This document shows, in pieces, positions 33,897 to 43,254 of a stretch of DNA of 64,000 nucleotides; position 1 is the stretch's first letter, and each line of letters begins with the position of its first letter. Source of the stretch: Odoribacter sp. Lineage in GTDB: Bacteria > Bacteroidota > Bacteroidia > Bacteroidales > Prolixibacteraceae. The stretch spans positions 1-64,000 of the forward strand of contig PNOH01000001.1 in assembly GCA_013824715.1 (NCBI GenBank), read 5' to 3'. A model generated the notes under the pieces. It did not search any database. It was not told the origin of the DNA and saw only the letters and a list, made by a program, of their open reading frames with translations. Both the position numbers and the translations under genes were made by a program.

Positions 33897-35708
33897 ATGA
33901 GTGAAAATGATTTAACTGGTATCTTTTTTTACCATCCTGGTAACGGGCATGTAAGCAACCTGGATTTCGAAGAATTGATTCAATTTTCAGGTACATTTAA
34001 ACATGTTGCGGTAGTTTGGGATTCGGAAAAATTTCCTCTGTGGGATAAAAAAAATCTCGAATCGGAAATTCGGAAATTTAATCTGAATCGTTTAGTCATT
34101 GCAGGTTATGACACCGGAATGATTAAACCGTTCTTTGCCATGGTATTTTCAACTCTGGGAATCCCGGTTGAAAATATCTTGCTTGCTGATTTTATGGAAC
34201 ATGGTGCGTTGGATAAAAGCTATACTGATCTGGCAAAAGCAATTGTGGTTTGTGGCATTTATAATGTTCCGTTTGAAGATGCTGCAAAGCCTGGTGAATC
34301 AGACGTATGCCCCGATACGCTTGTTATTGGCGGAGGAATTGCAGGAATTGAGGCTTCATTGGAAATTGCAAACGGCAATCAAAAAGTTTATCTGGTTGAA
34401 AAAACCGGGACAATTGGCGGCCACATGGCGATGTTCGATAAAACCTTTCCCACGTTGGATTGTGCAGCCTGCATTTTAACACCTAAGATGGTGGACGTAG
34501 GGCAACATCCCAAGATCGATCTGATGACCTATAGTGAAGTAAAGAGTATTGAAGGTCATCCCGGATGTTACAAAGTAAAAATCCTGAAAAAAGCCCGCAG
34601 GGTTGATCTCTCTAAATGCATTGGATGCGGAACCTGCTCAGAAAAATGCCCAGGCAAAACGTATAGCGAATTCGATCAGGGAACAACACTTCGAACGGCT
34701 ATTTACAGGCCATTTCCTCAGGCAGTGCCAAACAAGTATCTGATTGATGCCGAAAGTTGCCGTTATGTACAAGGGGAAAAGTGTGGCGTTTGTGTCAAAG
34801 TTTGCCCTGTTCCCGATTGTATCAATTTAGATGCAAAAGATGAAGAAGTTGAAATTACCATTGGAAATATTATTGTTGCTACCGGGTTCAAAGTTTTCGA
34901 TGCCAAACGGGCCGCGCAGTTTGGTTATGGGAAATACCCAAATGTTTTAACCTCACTTGAATTTGAACGCTTAATTAATGCTGCCGGGCCAACCGGAGGT
35001 AACATCACCTACCGGAACAAGGACAAAAAAGGCAATTGGGTTTTCACAACAGGCGCAGATGTCCCTGATTCTGTAGCTATTATCCATTGTATTGGTAGCC
35101 GCGACGAAAATTACAATGCTTATTGCTCAAAGGTTTGTTGTATGTATTCACTGAAACTTGCCCATTTGGTGAAGGAGAAATTGCCAGAGGCCGAGGTTTA
35201 CGAGCATTATATCGACATGCGGGCATTTGGGAAAGGGTACGAAGAATTTTACGAACGGATTAGAAATGAAGGAATTCATATCATCCGGGGACGCACTGCA
35301 ACCGTGAAATCAATTAATGGTGGATTAATAATTCGAAGCGAAGATATTGAAAGCGGCAGGCTGTTGGATCAGAAAGTTGAAATGGTAATCCTGGCAGTAG
35401 GTATGGAACCTACCGATGATGCAAGATCACTGGCTGGAATGCTGGGGATTGAAGTTGATAAATATGGGTGGATGAGTGGAATTAACAACATCAGTGATTC
35501 TGTAAATACACGCTCCGGAGGAGTGGCAATTGCTGGCACATGCCAGGGGCCAAAAGATATTCCTGACACCGTTGTACAGGCATCGGCAGCAGCATCCCGT
35601 GTTTTGCAAAACATTATAAAAGGTAAGGCTTCCAACGGGATTTCAAGCTTGTCTTTTTCTGATATCGAAAAAAGGGCAAAGGAACTTTCAACCATAAAAG
35701 AAATATAG
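33897..35708 (+). CDS. HdrA-like flavoprotein 1 (QmoA-like)
   Basis: A 603-residue HdrA paralogue, first gene of the hydrogenase operon. Residues ~1-135 keep the shape of the HdrA N-terminal domain but lack its cluster cysteines. The FAD fold starts at VIGGGIAGIEAS (143-154). LDCAACILTPKM (C189, C192) and C398/C410/C414/C415 are the canonical HdrA sites. An inserted ferredoxin domain binds two [4Fe-4S] clusters (CIGCGTCSEKC 241-251, and C288, C296, C299, C303). There is no C-terminal ferredoxin domain. It should pass electrons between the hydrogenase module and the membrane subunit. The next gene follows after 2 bp. Confidence 0.87.
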   Translation: MSENDLTGIFFYHPGNGHVSNLDFEELIQFSGTFKHVAVVWDSEKFPLWDKKNLESEIRKFNLNRLVIAGYDTGMIKPFFAMVFSTLGIPVENILLADFMEHGALDKSYTDLAKAIVVCGIYNVPFEDAAKPGESDVCPDTLVIGGGIAGIEASLEIANGNQKVYLVEKTGTIGGHMAMFDKTFPTLDCAACILTPKMVDVGQHPKIDLMTYSEVKSIEGHPGCYKVKILKKARRVDLSKCIGCGTCSEKCPGKTYSEFDQGTTLRTAIYRPFPQAVPNKYLIDAESCRYVQGEKCGVCVKVCPVPDCINLDAKDEEVEITIGNIIVATGFKVFDAKRAAQFGYGKYPNVLTSLEFERLINAAGPTGGNITYRNKDKKGNWVFTTGADVPDSVAIIHCIGSRDENYNAYCSKVCCMYSLKLAHLVKEKLPEAEVYEHYIDMRAFGKGYEEFYERIRNEGIHIIRGRTATVKSINGGLIIRSEDIESGRLLDQKVEMVILAVGMEPTDDARSLAGMLGIEVDKYGWMSGINNISDSVNTRSGGVAIAGTCQGPKDIPDTVVQASAAASRVLQNIIKGKASNGISSLSFSDIEKRAKELSTIKEI

Positions 35709-35710
35709 CC

Positions 35711-36901
35711 ATGGCAACAAGAGTGGACCCAAATTTTATGCAAAGCCTCGAAAAATTTGGGGTTAAAGACTGGAAAGGCTGCTTTCACTGTGGTAATTGT
35801 ACGGCGAGTTGCCCACTCATTGAAGAGGAGTACCAGTTCCCCCGGAAAGTGATACGCCAGGCACAAATGGGATTAAAAGATAGACTGGAAAGTAATATCG
35901 ATTTATGGATGTGTTATTTCTGTGGAGATTGTACCAAAACCTGCCCCCGGGAAGCCAATCCGTGCGAATTGATGCGTTCTATCCGGCGGTACCAGATATC
36001 AGCTTATGATTGGACCGGATTATCTAAAAAGTTCTTTACCTCACAAAAATGGGAACTTTCCTTTTTTTTCGGAATTGCCATTCTGATTTTAATCCTTTTT
36101 GCCATTTTCCTTCCACCTTCCCCTGAACTATGGACAAATCCCACACGGTTTATCAACGAACAGGGCGGGGTTATGATAAATAATATGGTGGACGGAATTT
36201 CCGGAGAAAAGTTTTTATACATTATACATTATGGCGACTGGATTATGGCATTTGTCGCTGGCGGGCTTTTAATAACCAACATCCTGCACATGTTCTACCT
36301 TACACTTTGGAGAGATAAAAGTGTTCAAATACCATTTTATGCCTATTTCACCCAATTATGGAAACTGATTTACCACTTTGCCACTCAGCCGAAACTCAGA
36401 AAATGCGACGACAAACTGTACTGGCTTGGACATATGGTCTTTATGACAGGTTATACCATAATGTTTGTATTAATTGTGGGCATGCTACCCCGATTTCAAA
36501 TTGAAGAAGTTGTTCCGTGGTACAACTGGCAAAGAATTCTTGGGTACTACGCAACCATTGGGATTATTGTATTCCTCATCCCTGTGGTAATCGGGCGGTT
36601 CAGAAAAAACAAGTGCAAACTCAAGTATTCGCATTTTACCGACTGGCATTTTATCATTATGCTCATCCTGACCACAATCTCCGGAATATTAATACACATT
36701 TTTCGCCTGGCCGGAATGCCCGTTGCAACCTATTTTTCGTATGTAATTCATCTGGCCATTCTTGTCCCGATGATTATGATAGAAGTTCCGTTCTCGAAAT
36801 GGTCGCATCTGGCTTATCGCCCGTTTGCGATTTATATTGCTGCATTGAAAAAAGCAGTTGTTAAAAAGAAACAACCTGAGCAAGTGCCGGTATTTGCCTA
36901 A
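35711..36901 (+). CDS. HdrC-cytochrome b fusion (QmoC-like membrane subunit)
   Basis: A 396-residue protein. Residues 1-95 are HdrC-like, with CFHCGNCTASC (24-34) and CYFCGDCTKTC (68-78) for two [4Fe-4S] clusters and an extra Cys85. The remainder has about six membrane segments, the first at ~108-130. Histidines in YGDWIMAFVAGGLLITNILH, LGHMVFMTGYTIMF, DWHFIIMLILTTISG and YVIHLAILVPM, plus SKWSHLAYRPFA, fit the HdrE/DsrM/QmoC haem-b family. There is no HdrB-type CCG domain. It most likely exchanges electrons with menaquinone. Confidence 0.88.
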   Translation: MATRVDPNFMQSLEKFGVKDWKGCFHCGNCTASCPLIEEEYQFPRKVIRQAQMGLKDRLESNIDLWMCYFCGDCTKTCPREANPCELMRSIRRYQISAYDWTGLSKKFFTSQKWELSFFFGIAILILILFAIFLPPSPELWTNPTRFINEQGGVMINNMVDGISGEKFLYIIHYGDWIMAFVAGGLLITNILHMFYLTLWRDKSVQIPFYAYFTQLWKLIYHFATQPKLRKCDDKLYWLGHMVFMTGYTIMFVLIVGMLPRFQIEEVVPWYNWQRILGYYATIGIIVFLIPVVIGRFRKNKCKLKYSHFTDWHFIIMLILTTISGILIHIFRLAGMPVATYFSYVIHLAILVPMIMIEVPFSKWSHLAYRPFAIYIAALKKAVVKKKQPEQVPVFA

Positions 36902-36912
36902 TATTTATACCT

Positions 36913-38658
36913 ATGGAAGAAATAAGAATAGGAGTATATGTTTGCTGGTGCGGAACCAATATTTCAAAAATGGTTGATGTTGAGGATGTTGCCAGGGAAA
37001 TTGAAACATTGCCTTATGTTGTGGTTGCCCGCGATTACAAATACATGTGTTCCGATCCGGGACAGGACTTGATAATCAACGATATAAAAAAACACAAATT
37101 AAACCGGATCGTAGTTTCAGCATGCTCGCCCAGAATTCATGAATTAACATTCAGAAAAGCGCTGGAAAATGCCGGATTAAATCCGTATATGTTTGAAATG
37201 GCAAATATCCGTGAGCACGTCTCGTGGGTGCATACCAGCAGGGAAGATGCCACCAAAAAAGCCAAAGCGCTTGTAGCAGGGGCAGTTAGCCGGGTCCGTT
37301 GGCACAATTCTCTGGATAAACGTTTCGTGGAAATAAATCCGGCAACTTTAATTATTGGAGGTGGGATTTCAGGAATTTCAGCAGCGCTTGAAATTGCTGA
37401 TTCGGGCAAGCAGGTTTATCTCATTGAAAAAACCGGGCAATTGGGAGGTTTCGCGGCAAAAATAGACCTCTCCTCTCCCTTTATGTACAGCGCTCCACAA
37501 ATGATTAATCCTAAAATTGACAAGATATTCAAACATCCCCAAATCACGGTTTTTCTAAATACCCAGGTGGAAGAGATGAGCGGATACTATGGAAATTTTA
37601 CAACCAAAATTAAAACGGAAGAAGATCATGAGGTTGAATTAAAATTTGGAAACATCATTCTGGCAATCGGGTTAAGCACTTTCGACCCTTCAGTAATTGA
37701 AAACTACAAATACGGAAAAATCCCGGATGTTATTACTTCACTCGAATTTGAACAGTACTTAATATCAGGAAAGATCTTAAGAAAAGACGGGAGTGTTCCC
37801 AAAAATGTGGCAATTATTCACTGCGTAGGAAGCCGTAATTCAAACTATCATGATTATTGTTCGCGGCTTTGCTGCAAGAATGCCTTGAAATATTCGAACC
37901 TGATCCGTGCTGCAATTCCTGATGCCAATATTTTTGAATTGTATTCCGACATGCGCGCCATGGGCGATGGTTGCGAAGAACTGTATTCGGCCACCTCGCG
38001 CAAGAATGTAATGTTTTTAATGTTCGATCAAAAAAACGGCATGCCCGACATCAGGGAAGCATCATCAGATGACAATTGTAAGATGGTAATTGAAATGGAT
38101 GAAAAACTTTCGGGTGAACGCGTTGAAATACCTGCTGATCTGGTCATTCTAATGGTGGCCATAGAAGCGCAAAAAGAAGCTAAAAAACTGGCACAAGCTA
38201 TCGGAATAAGCATGTGTGGAAACCAGTTTTTCATTGAGCGTCATCCAAAACTCGACCCCGTTGCGACTACTACTGATGGCGTATATATTGTTGGAAGTTG
38301 CCAGGCGCCCAAAGGCATCCCCCATTCGGTGGCCCAGGCAAGGGCCGCAACTGCACGGATTCTGGCCAGAATAAACGTTGGGCACGTTGAAGTGGAAGCT
38401 GCTACGGCCAAAGTAAATGAAGATATTTGCTGCGGATGCCAAACCTGCATCAGCATTTGCCCATATTCTGCAATTAGCCTCGACGAAGAAAAACAGGTGT
38501 CGGTTGTAAACGAGGTTCTATGCAAAGGCTGCGGAACCTGTTGCTCGGCCTGCCCAAACGGGGCTATCCGGGCACAACATTTTACCGACACACAAATTCT
38601 TTCCCAAATAGATGGATTACTTGAAAAATCACTTCAACTTCAGGAGGGTTTACTATGA
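36913..38658 (+). CDS. HdrA-like flavoprotein 2
   Basis: A 581-residue HdrA paralogue with the opposite cofactor set from the first. The N-terminal domain keeps its cysteines ([10 protein letters not shown]11/C13, C46, ACSPRIHE C71). FAD binding is [14 protein letters not shown] (147-160). The central CxxC site is replaced by [14 protein letters not shown], and the inserted ferredoxin domain is absent (sequence passes directly to [13 protein letters not shown]). C304/C316/C320/C321 remain, and a C-terminal ferredoxin domain is present ([10 protein letters not shown] ~507-516, [11 protein letters not shown] 537-547). It overlaps mvhD by four bases, so it probably docks the hydrogenase module. 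Confidence 0.87.
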   Translation: MEEIRIGVYVCWCGTNISKMVDVEDVAREIETLPYVVVARDYKYMCSDPGQDLIINDIKKHKLNRIVVSACSPRIHELTFRKALENAGLNPYMFEMANIREHVSWVHTSREDATKKAKALVAGAVSRVRWHNSLDKRFVEINPATLIIGGGISGISAALEIADSGKQVYLIEKTGQLGGFAAKIDLSSPFMYSAPQMINPKIDKIFKHPQITVFLNTQVEEMSGYYGNFTTKIKTEEDHEVELKFGNIILAIGLSTFDPSVIENYKYGKIPDVITSLEFEQYLISGKILRKDGSVPKNVAIIHCVGSRNSNYHDYCSRLCCKNALKYSNLIRAAIPDANIFELYSDMRAMGDGCEELYSATSRKNVMFLMFDQKNGMPDIREASSDDNCKMVIEMDEKLSGERVEIPADLVILMVAIEAQKEAKKLAQAIGISMCGNQFFIERHPKLDPVATTTDGVYIVGSCQAPKGIPHSVAQARAATARILARINVGHVEVEAATAKVNEDICCGCQTCISICPYSAISLDEEKQVSVVNEVLCKGCGTCCSACPNGAIRAQHFTDTQILSQIDGLLEKSLQLQEGLL

Positions 38659-39080
38659 ATTTCGAACCAACCATAATATCGTTTTTATGCAACTGGTGCT
38701 CATACACCGGCGCCGATTTAGCCGGAACTGCACGGATGAAGTACGCACCCAATATCCGTATTATACGCCTGATGTGTTCCGGCAGGGTAGATCCGACTTT
38801 TGTGCTGGAATCGTTTAAGAAAGGCGCCGATGGGGTTCTGATCTGTGGGTGTCATCCTGGTGATTGCCATTATCACGAGGGAAATTACAAATGCCTGCGC
38901 AGATACCATTTCCTCAAAAAATATATTACGCAATTAGGCATTGAACCGGAACGATTGCATTTGGAATGGATCAGTGCAAGCGAAGGGAAACAATTTGCGG
39001 AATTGATTAACTCATTTACTGAAACAATCAGGGAATTGGGCCCTAGTAAAATTAAAAATGTGATTGAAACTTATACATAG
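38655..39080 (+). CDS. mvhD: MvhD-type [2Fe-2S] electron-transfer subunit
   Basis: A 141-residue MvhD/FlpD protein that connects the hydrogenase to HdrA. Cysteines C12, C15, C41, C64, C66, C71 and C80 ([33 protein letters not shown]) match the family. ATGA couples it to the upstream HdrA-like gene. CAGGAGGG precedes the start, an unusually strong Shine-Dalgarno sequence for Bacteroidota. Confidence 0.92.
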   Translation: MNFEPTIISFLCNWCSYTGADLAGTARMKYAPNIRIIRLMCSGRVDPTFVLESFKKGADGVLICGCHPGDCHYHEGNYKCLRRYHFLKKYITQLGIEPERLHLEWISASEGKQFAELINSFTETIRELGPSKIKNVIETYT

Positions 39081-39090
39081 GAGATTGATT

Positions 39091-40071
39091 ATGTCTGAAG
39101 AAGAAAATAAACCAAAACTAAAACTCGCGGTTTACTGGGGGGCCGCTTGCGGAGGGTGTTGTGTTTCAGTACTCGATGTCCATGAAAAATTGTTCGATGT
39201 TGTGGCTAATGCCGATCTGGTTTTCTGGCCTATCGCCCTTGATATTAAATATGCTGATGTTGAAGCAATGCCGGATGGGTACATCGATTTAACCTTATTT
39301 AATGGTGCAATTCGAAATAGTGAGAACAAACATATGGCAAAACTTCTGCGTCAAAAAACAAAGGTTCTGGTTGCTTACGGATCGTGTTCGTATATGGGTG
39401 GAATTCCTGGCCTGGCTAACCTAAATACCAAAGAGGATATCTTTGAGCGGATTTACAACGAAACCGAATCAACAATTAATCCGGAAAATATCAGGCCACA
39501 GGAAAGATATGAAGTGGATGAAGGAGTTTTGACCTTACCTGAATTTTATAATGATGTGAGGACATTGAGCCAGACGGTTGACGTTGATTACTACCTTCCA
39601 GGCTGCCCGCCTCAAACAGAACGGTTACTTGAGGTTTTCACGGCAATTGTAACAGGCCTTGGACTCCCTCCGAAGGGTTCAGTTATCGGCGCTGCCGAGA
39701 AATCGCAATGCGATGAGTGTACCAGGAAAAAAACCGAAAACAAACTTATTAAAAAGTTCTACCGACCTTGGGAAATTGTGGATGACGGGGAAACCTGCTT
39801 TCTGGAACAAGGAGTGATTTGCATGGGGCCAGCTACACGTTGTGGTTGTGGTAACCGGTGTATCATGGGGAATGCCCCTTGCCGCGGATGTTATGGCCCG
39901 GCTCCCGATGTCATTGACCCGGGTGCAAAAATGATGTCTGCTGTGGCAACAATGATCGATGCCAACGATGCCAATGAAATCGAAAAAATTATGGAAGATA
40001 TCATTGATCCGGCAGGGTACTTTTACAGGTATAGTTTGCCAGCTTCAATTTTAAGGAGGAAAATGAGATGA
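39091..40071 (+). CDS. mvhG: group 3c [NiFe] hydrogenase small subunit (MvhG-like)
   Basis: The start at 39091 (MSEEENKPKLKLAVYW) gives 326 residues. A TAGGAG lies 9 bp upstream, favouring it over the in-frame start at 39064. GAACGGCCVSVLD, AYGSCSYMGG and LPGCPPQ hold the proximal cluster. The C-terminal region has many cysteines (CDECTRKK, CFLEQGVICMGPATRCGCG, CRGCYGP) for further clusters. No Tat signal, so the enzyme is cytoplasmic-side. It overlaps the large-subunit gene by ATGA. Confidence 0.92.
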   Translation: MSEEENKPKLKLAVYWGAACGGCCVSVLDVHEKLFDVVANADLVFWPIALDIKYADVEAMPDGYIDLTLFNGAIRNSENKHMAKLLRQKTKVLVAYGSCSYMGGIPGLANLNTKEDIFERIYNETESTINPENIRPQERYEVDEGVLTLPEFYNDVRTLSQTVDVDYYLPGCPPQTERLLEVFTAIVTGLGLPPKGSVIGAAEKSQCDECTRKKTENKLIKKFYRPWEIVDDGETCFLEQGVICMGPATRCGCGNRCIMGNAPCRGCYGPAPDVIDPGAKMMSAVATMIDANDANEIEKIMEDIIDPAGYFYRYSLPASILRRKMR

Positions 40072-41531
40072 GAAGAATTACAATAGACCCGATTACACGT
40101 TTGGAAGGTCATGGTAAAATTGAAATTTTCCTCAACGATGAGGGGGATGTGGATAATGTTTATTTTCAGGTTCCTGAATTGAGGGGCTTTGAAAAATTTT
40201 GTGAAGGCAGGCCGGTTGAGGAACTTTCTCAGATTGTAACAAAAATTTGCGGAGTTTGCCCTGGTTGCCACCACATGGCAGCAGGCAAAGCAATTGACGC
40301 AGTTTTTGGGGTGGAACCTCCGCCAACTGCAAAAAAATTGCGCGAACTGTTTTACATGGCACATTTTGTACACAGCCACATCGCTCACTTTTACGCATTG
40401 GCTGCCCCTGATTTTGTTGTTGGTCCTACTGCTGCAAAAGCCGAAAGGAATATCCTTGGCGTAATCAATAAAGTAGGTGTAGATATTGGAACCGAAGTAA
40501 TTAAGCAACGCCGCATTGCCCAGGAGATTCAGGCTTTGCTGGGTGGTCATCAAACACATGTGGTTATGAACATTCCGGGTGGGGTGAGAAAAGGACTGAC
40601 CGGGGAGCAACGCGCCGACATTGAAGTAAAAGCGAAAGGATTTATTGATTTTTCCAAATTCTCGCTTAAAATTTTCTATGATATTGTGCTAGAGAATAAA
40701 GAATATGTGGATTTGATTTTGAACGGACCCTATGCATTGAAATTATACTCTATGGGTTTAGTTGACGAAAACAATAAAGTTAATTTCTACGATGGGAAAG
40801 TCAGGGTAGTTGATACTGCAGGAGAAGAGCATTGTAAATATTCTCCTGACAAATACCGCGAATTTATAGCCGAACGGGTTGAACCCTGGAGTTACCTCAA
40901 ATTTCCGTACTTAAAAAAAATAGGCTGGAAAGGTTTTGTTGAGGGCCAGGATTCGGGAATTTATCATGCAACACCTCTGTCCAGATTAAATGCTTCAGAT
41001 GGAATGGCCACCCCTCTTGCGCATGCTGAATACGAAAAAATGTATGGTATTTTAGGAGGGAAGCCTGTTCATGCCACACTGGCAATGCATTGGGCCCGCC
41101 TTATTGAATTACTTTATGCAAGCGAACGTTTGCTTGAACTGGCCACTGATCCTGATATAACAGGGAAAGAGTTAAGATCGCCGCTGCCAAATATCCCAAA
41201 CGAAGGTGTGGGCATTGTTGAGGCGCAGCGTGGGACACTTACTCACCATTACGTAACAGATGATAAGGGGATTGTTCAGAAAGTGAACATTATTGTTGGA
41301 ACAACCAACAATAATGCAGCCATTTGTATGTCACTTAAAAAAGCTGCCCAGAGGTTTATTAAAAAAGGGGTGGAAGTAAATGATGGCATCCTGAATATGA
41401 TTGAAATGGCATTTCGCGCTTATGATCCGTGTTTTTCATGTGCTACCCACAGCCTGCCCGGTGAAATGCCAATGATTTTAAATATTCATGAACCTGATGG
41501 TACATTGATCCGCACCCTGCAGCGAAAATAA
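40068..41531 (+). CDS. mvhA: group 3c [NiFe] hydrogenase large subunit (MvhA-like)
   Basis: A 487-residue catalytic subunit. The L1 motif is KICGVCPGCHH (C61, C64) and the L2 motif DPCFSCATH (C455, C458), the four Ni-Fe ligands. A 26-residue tail after H461 is the segment removed by the maturation protease. ITRLEGHGKIEI at the N-terminus and overall layout match the methyl-viologen-reducing Mvh class (group 3c). TTAAGGAGG lies 7 bp upstream. With MvhG and MvhD it forms the H2-reacting module of the Hdr/Qmo-like complex. Confidence 0.93.
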   Translation: MRRITIDPITRLEGHGKIEIFLNDEGDVDNVYFQVPELRGFEKFCEGRPVEELSQIVTKICGVCPGCHHMAAGKAIDAVFGVEPPPTAKKLRELFYMAHFVHSHIAHFYALAAPDFVVGPTAAKAERNILGVINKVGVDIGTEVIKQRRIAQEIQALLGGHQTHVVMNIPGGVRKGLTGEQRADIEVKAKGFIDFSKFSLKIFYDIVLENKEYVDLILNGPYALKLYSMGLVDENNKVNFYDGKVRVVDTAGEEHCKYSPDKYREFIAERVEPWSYLKFPYLKKIGWKGFVEGQDSGIYHATPLSRLNASDGMATPLAHAEYEKMYGILGGKPVHATLAMHWARLIELLYASERLLELATDPDITGKELRSPLPNIPNEGVGIVEAQRGTLTHHYVTDDKGIVQKVNIIVGTTNNNAAICMSLKKAAQRFIKKGVEVNDGILNMIEMAFRAYDPCFSCATHSLPGEMPMILNIHEPDGTLIRTLQRK

Positions 41532-41555
41532 CCATGGATTCGTCAAAAAAACAGG

Positions 41556-42065
41556 ATGGGCAAGAAAACCAATACGTTGATAATAGGCATTGGAAACGAT
41601 ATTTTAACCGATGATGGAGTTGGTCCAAGGTTGTGTGATTTTTTAAAGGAAGAATTTAAAAACACGTCGGTTAATTTTGAAAAATTGAATGTAGGCGGAC
41701 TGGAAGTATTAGAATTTATCCAGGGTTACCAAACAGTAATATTCATTGATGCGATTAAAACACATGACGGACGGGTAGGAGATGTGTATCTTTTTACACC
41801 CGGCGATTTCAGGGAAACACTGCACCTCTCAAACCTGCACGACACCAGTTTTTTAACAGCCCTGAAATTGGGCGGTTTAATAGGTTTTAAAATACCTGAA
41901 AGGATGTATATTATTGCAGTGGAAATTAAAGAAGATATGGTATTTTCTGAACACTTTACTGATGACCTGGCTTGCAAGTATAAAGAAATTAAGAACGAAG
42001 TAGTTGCCATCATAAATAGGTTAATTCCACAAGAGGTAAACCCTTCTGACATTTCCCCCTCATAA
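41556..42065 (+). CDS. [NiFe] hydrogenase maturation endopeptidase
   Basis: A 169-residue HycI/HupD-family protease. IIGIGNDILTDDGVGPRL (Asp/Glu metal ligand) opens the fold, and IFIDAIKT and HLSNLHDTSFLTAL carry the second Asp and the His. It should clip the C-terminal tail of the large subunit once nickel is in place. It starts 24 bp after that gene and closes the operon. Confidence 0.92.
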   Translation: MGKKTNTLIIGIGNDILTDDGVGPRLCDFLKEEFKNTSVNFEKLNVGGLEVLEFIQGYQTVIFIDAIKTHDGRVGDVYLFTPGDFRETLHLSNLHDTSFLTALKLGGLIGFKIPERMYIIAVEIKEDMVFSEHFTDDLACKYKEIKNEVVAIINRLIPQEVNPSDISPS

Positions 42066-42176
42066 ATTTTTAGTAGGTTCGTAGTGATAAAAATATGTAT
42101 ATTTGACATCACGCATCAAATTGGCCGATTAATTGGGGCTAAACCTTATACATTTAAACCTTTACAAAATTAAAGC

Positions 42177-43238
42177 ATGGAAAAGAAAAACATTAACCGT
42201 AGAAATTTTCTGGGTACCAGTCTGGCTGCTGCTGCCGTGGTAACTGTAGGAAATTCATTTGCTTCGGAAAACGGCATTAAACCGGTTCCCGTAAAAAAGA
42301 ACGATGAACATCCGTTTAATGAGCGGACTTACAGCGCCATGCCAACCCGTTCGTTTGGAAAGACCGGGTACAAGGTGGGAATCCTGAGCCTCGGCGGACA
42401 AGCTACCCTCGAAATGAAGGGAACCGAAACGGAATCGGAGAAGATCATTAACCGGGCTATTGATCTTGGCGTGAATTATATCGATACTGCGGCATCGTAC
42501 GGAGGTGGGATTAGCCAGTTAAATATTGGAAGGGTCATGAATACACGTCGTCGCGAAGTGTGGCTTGCCTCAAAAACGCATGACCGTACTTATGACGGTT
42601 CAATGAAATTACTTGAAGAAAGCTTGAAAAACCTGCAAACCGACCACCTCGATACCTGGCAGCTCCACAATGTTCAAACCATGGATCAACTGAACCAGAT
42701 TTTTGCAGGCGATGGTTCAATTAAAGCCATGGAAAAAGCAAAGGCAGAAGGCATGGTCCGTAATATCGGAATTACCGGGCATTTCGAACCACTGGTGCTT
42801 TTGGAAGCTATAAAACGATATCCTTTCGATTCAATCCTTTTGGCAGTTAATGCAGCCGACATTCATTACCTGAGCTTTATAAATTATCTGCTTCCTGAAG
42901 CTCAGAAACGGGGAATTGCCATTATAGGAATGAAAGTGGCAACTCGTGGAAGAATGATTTCGACCTGGACCCCACCGCCACTGGAAGAACAACCTGAACG
43001 GTTGCGCACTCCCAAATCAGGAACCATTACGATAAAAGAAGCATTGAGCTACAACATGAGTTTACCCGTGAGTACCACAATTATCGGAGTTGATAATGTG
43101 GCCCAAATTGAAGAAGACGTAAAAATCGCTTCTGAATTTTCGCCTCTTTGTGAAGCAGAAATGAAAGAAATTGAATTTAAAACTTTGCCCATTGTTCGTC
43201 AGGGATTGTATTTTCGTCGCTGGGATTTGGGCGCATAA
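42177..43238 (+). CDS. Tat-exported aldo/keto reductase
   Basis: A 353-residue TIM-barrel reductase with a Tat signal (NRRNFLGTSLAAAAVV). YIDTAASYGG contains the catalytic Asp and Tyr, ASKTHDRTYD the Lys region, and WQLHNVQ the active-site His. NADPH-dependent reduction of a carbonyl is the family reaction. It lies 16 bp upstream of the PIG-L deacetylase gene, suggesting a carbohydrate-related operon. Substrate unknown. Confidence 0.85.
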   Translation: MEKKNINRRNFLGTSLAAAAVVTVGNSFASENGIKPVPVKKNDEHPFNERTYSAMPTRSFGKTGYKVGILSLGGQATLEMKGTETESEKIINRAIDLGVNYIDTAASYGGGISQLNIGRVMNTRRREVWLASKTHDRTYDGSMKLLEESLKNLQTDHLDTWQLHNVQTMDQLNQIFAGDGSIKAMEKAKAEGMVRNIGITGHFEPLVLLEAIKRYPFDSILLAVNAADIHYLSFINYLLPEAQKRGIAIIGMKVATRGRMISTWTPPPLEEQPERLRTPKSGTITIKEALSYNMSLPVSTTIIGVDNVAQIEEDVKIASEFSPLCEAEMKEIEFKTLPIVRQGLYFRRWDLGA

Positions 43239-43254
43239 GAAACACACACAAGCT

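Noticed and set aside
33897-41531. An archaeal (methanogen) origin of the whole window suggested by Mvh/Hdr genes
   Set aside because: Surrounding genes, promoters and repeats are typical Bacteroidota, and the QmoC-like subunit and HypA-F set are common in bacteria.
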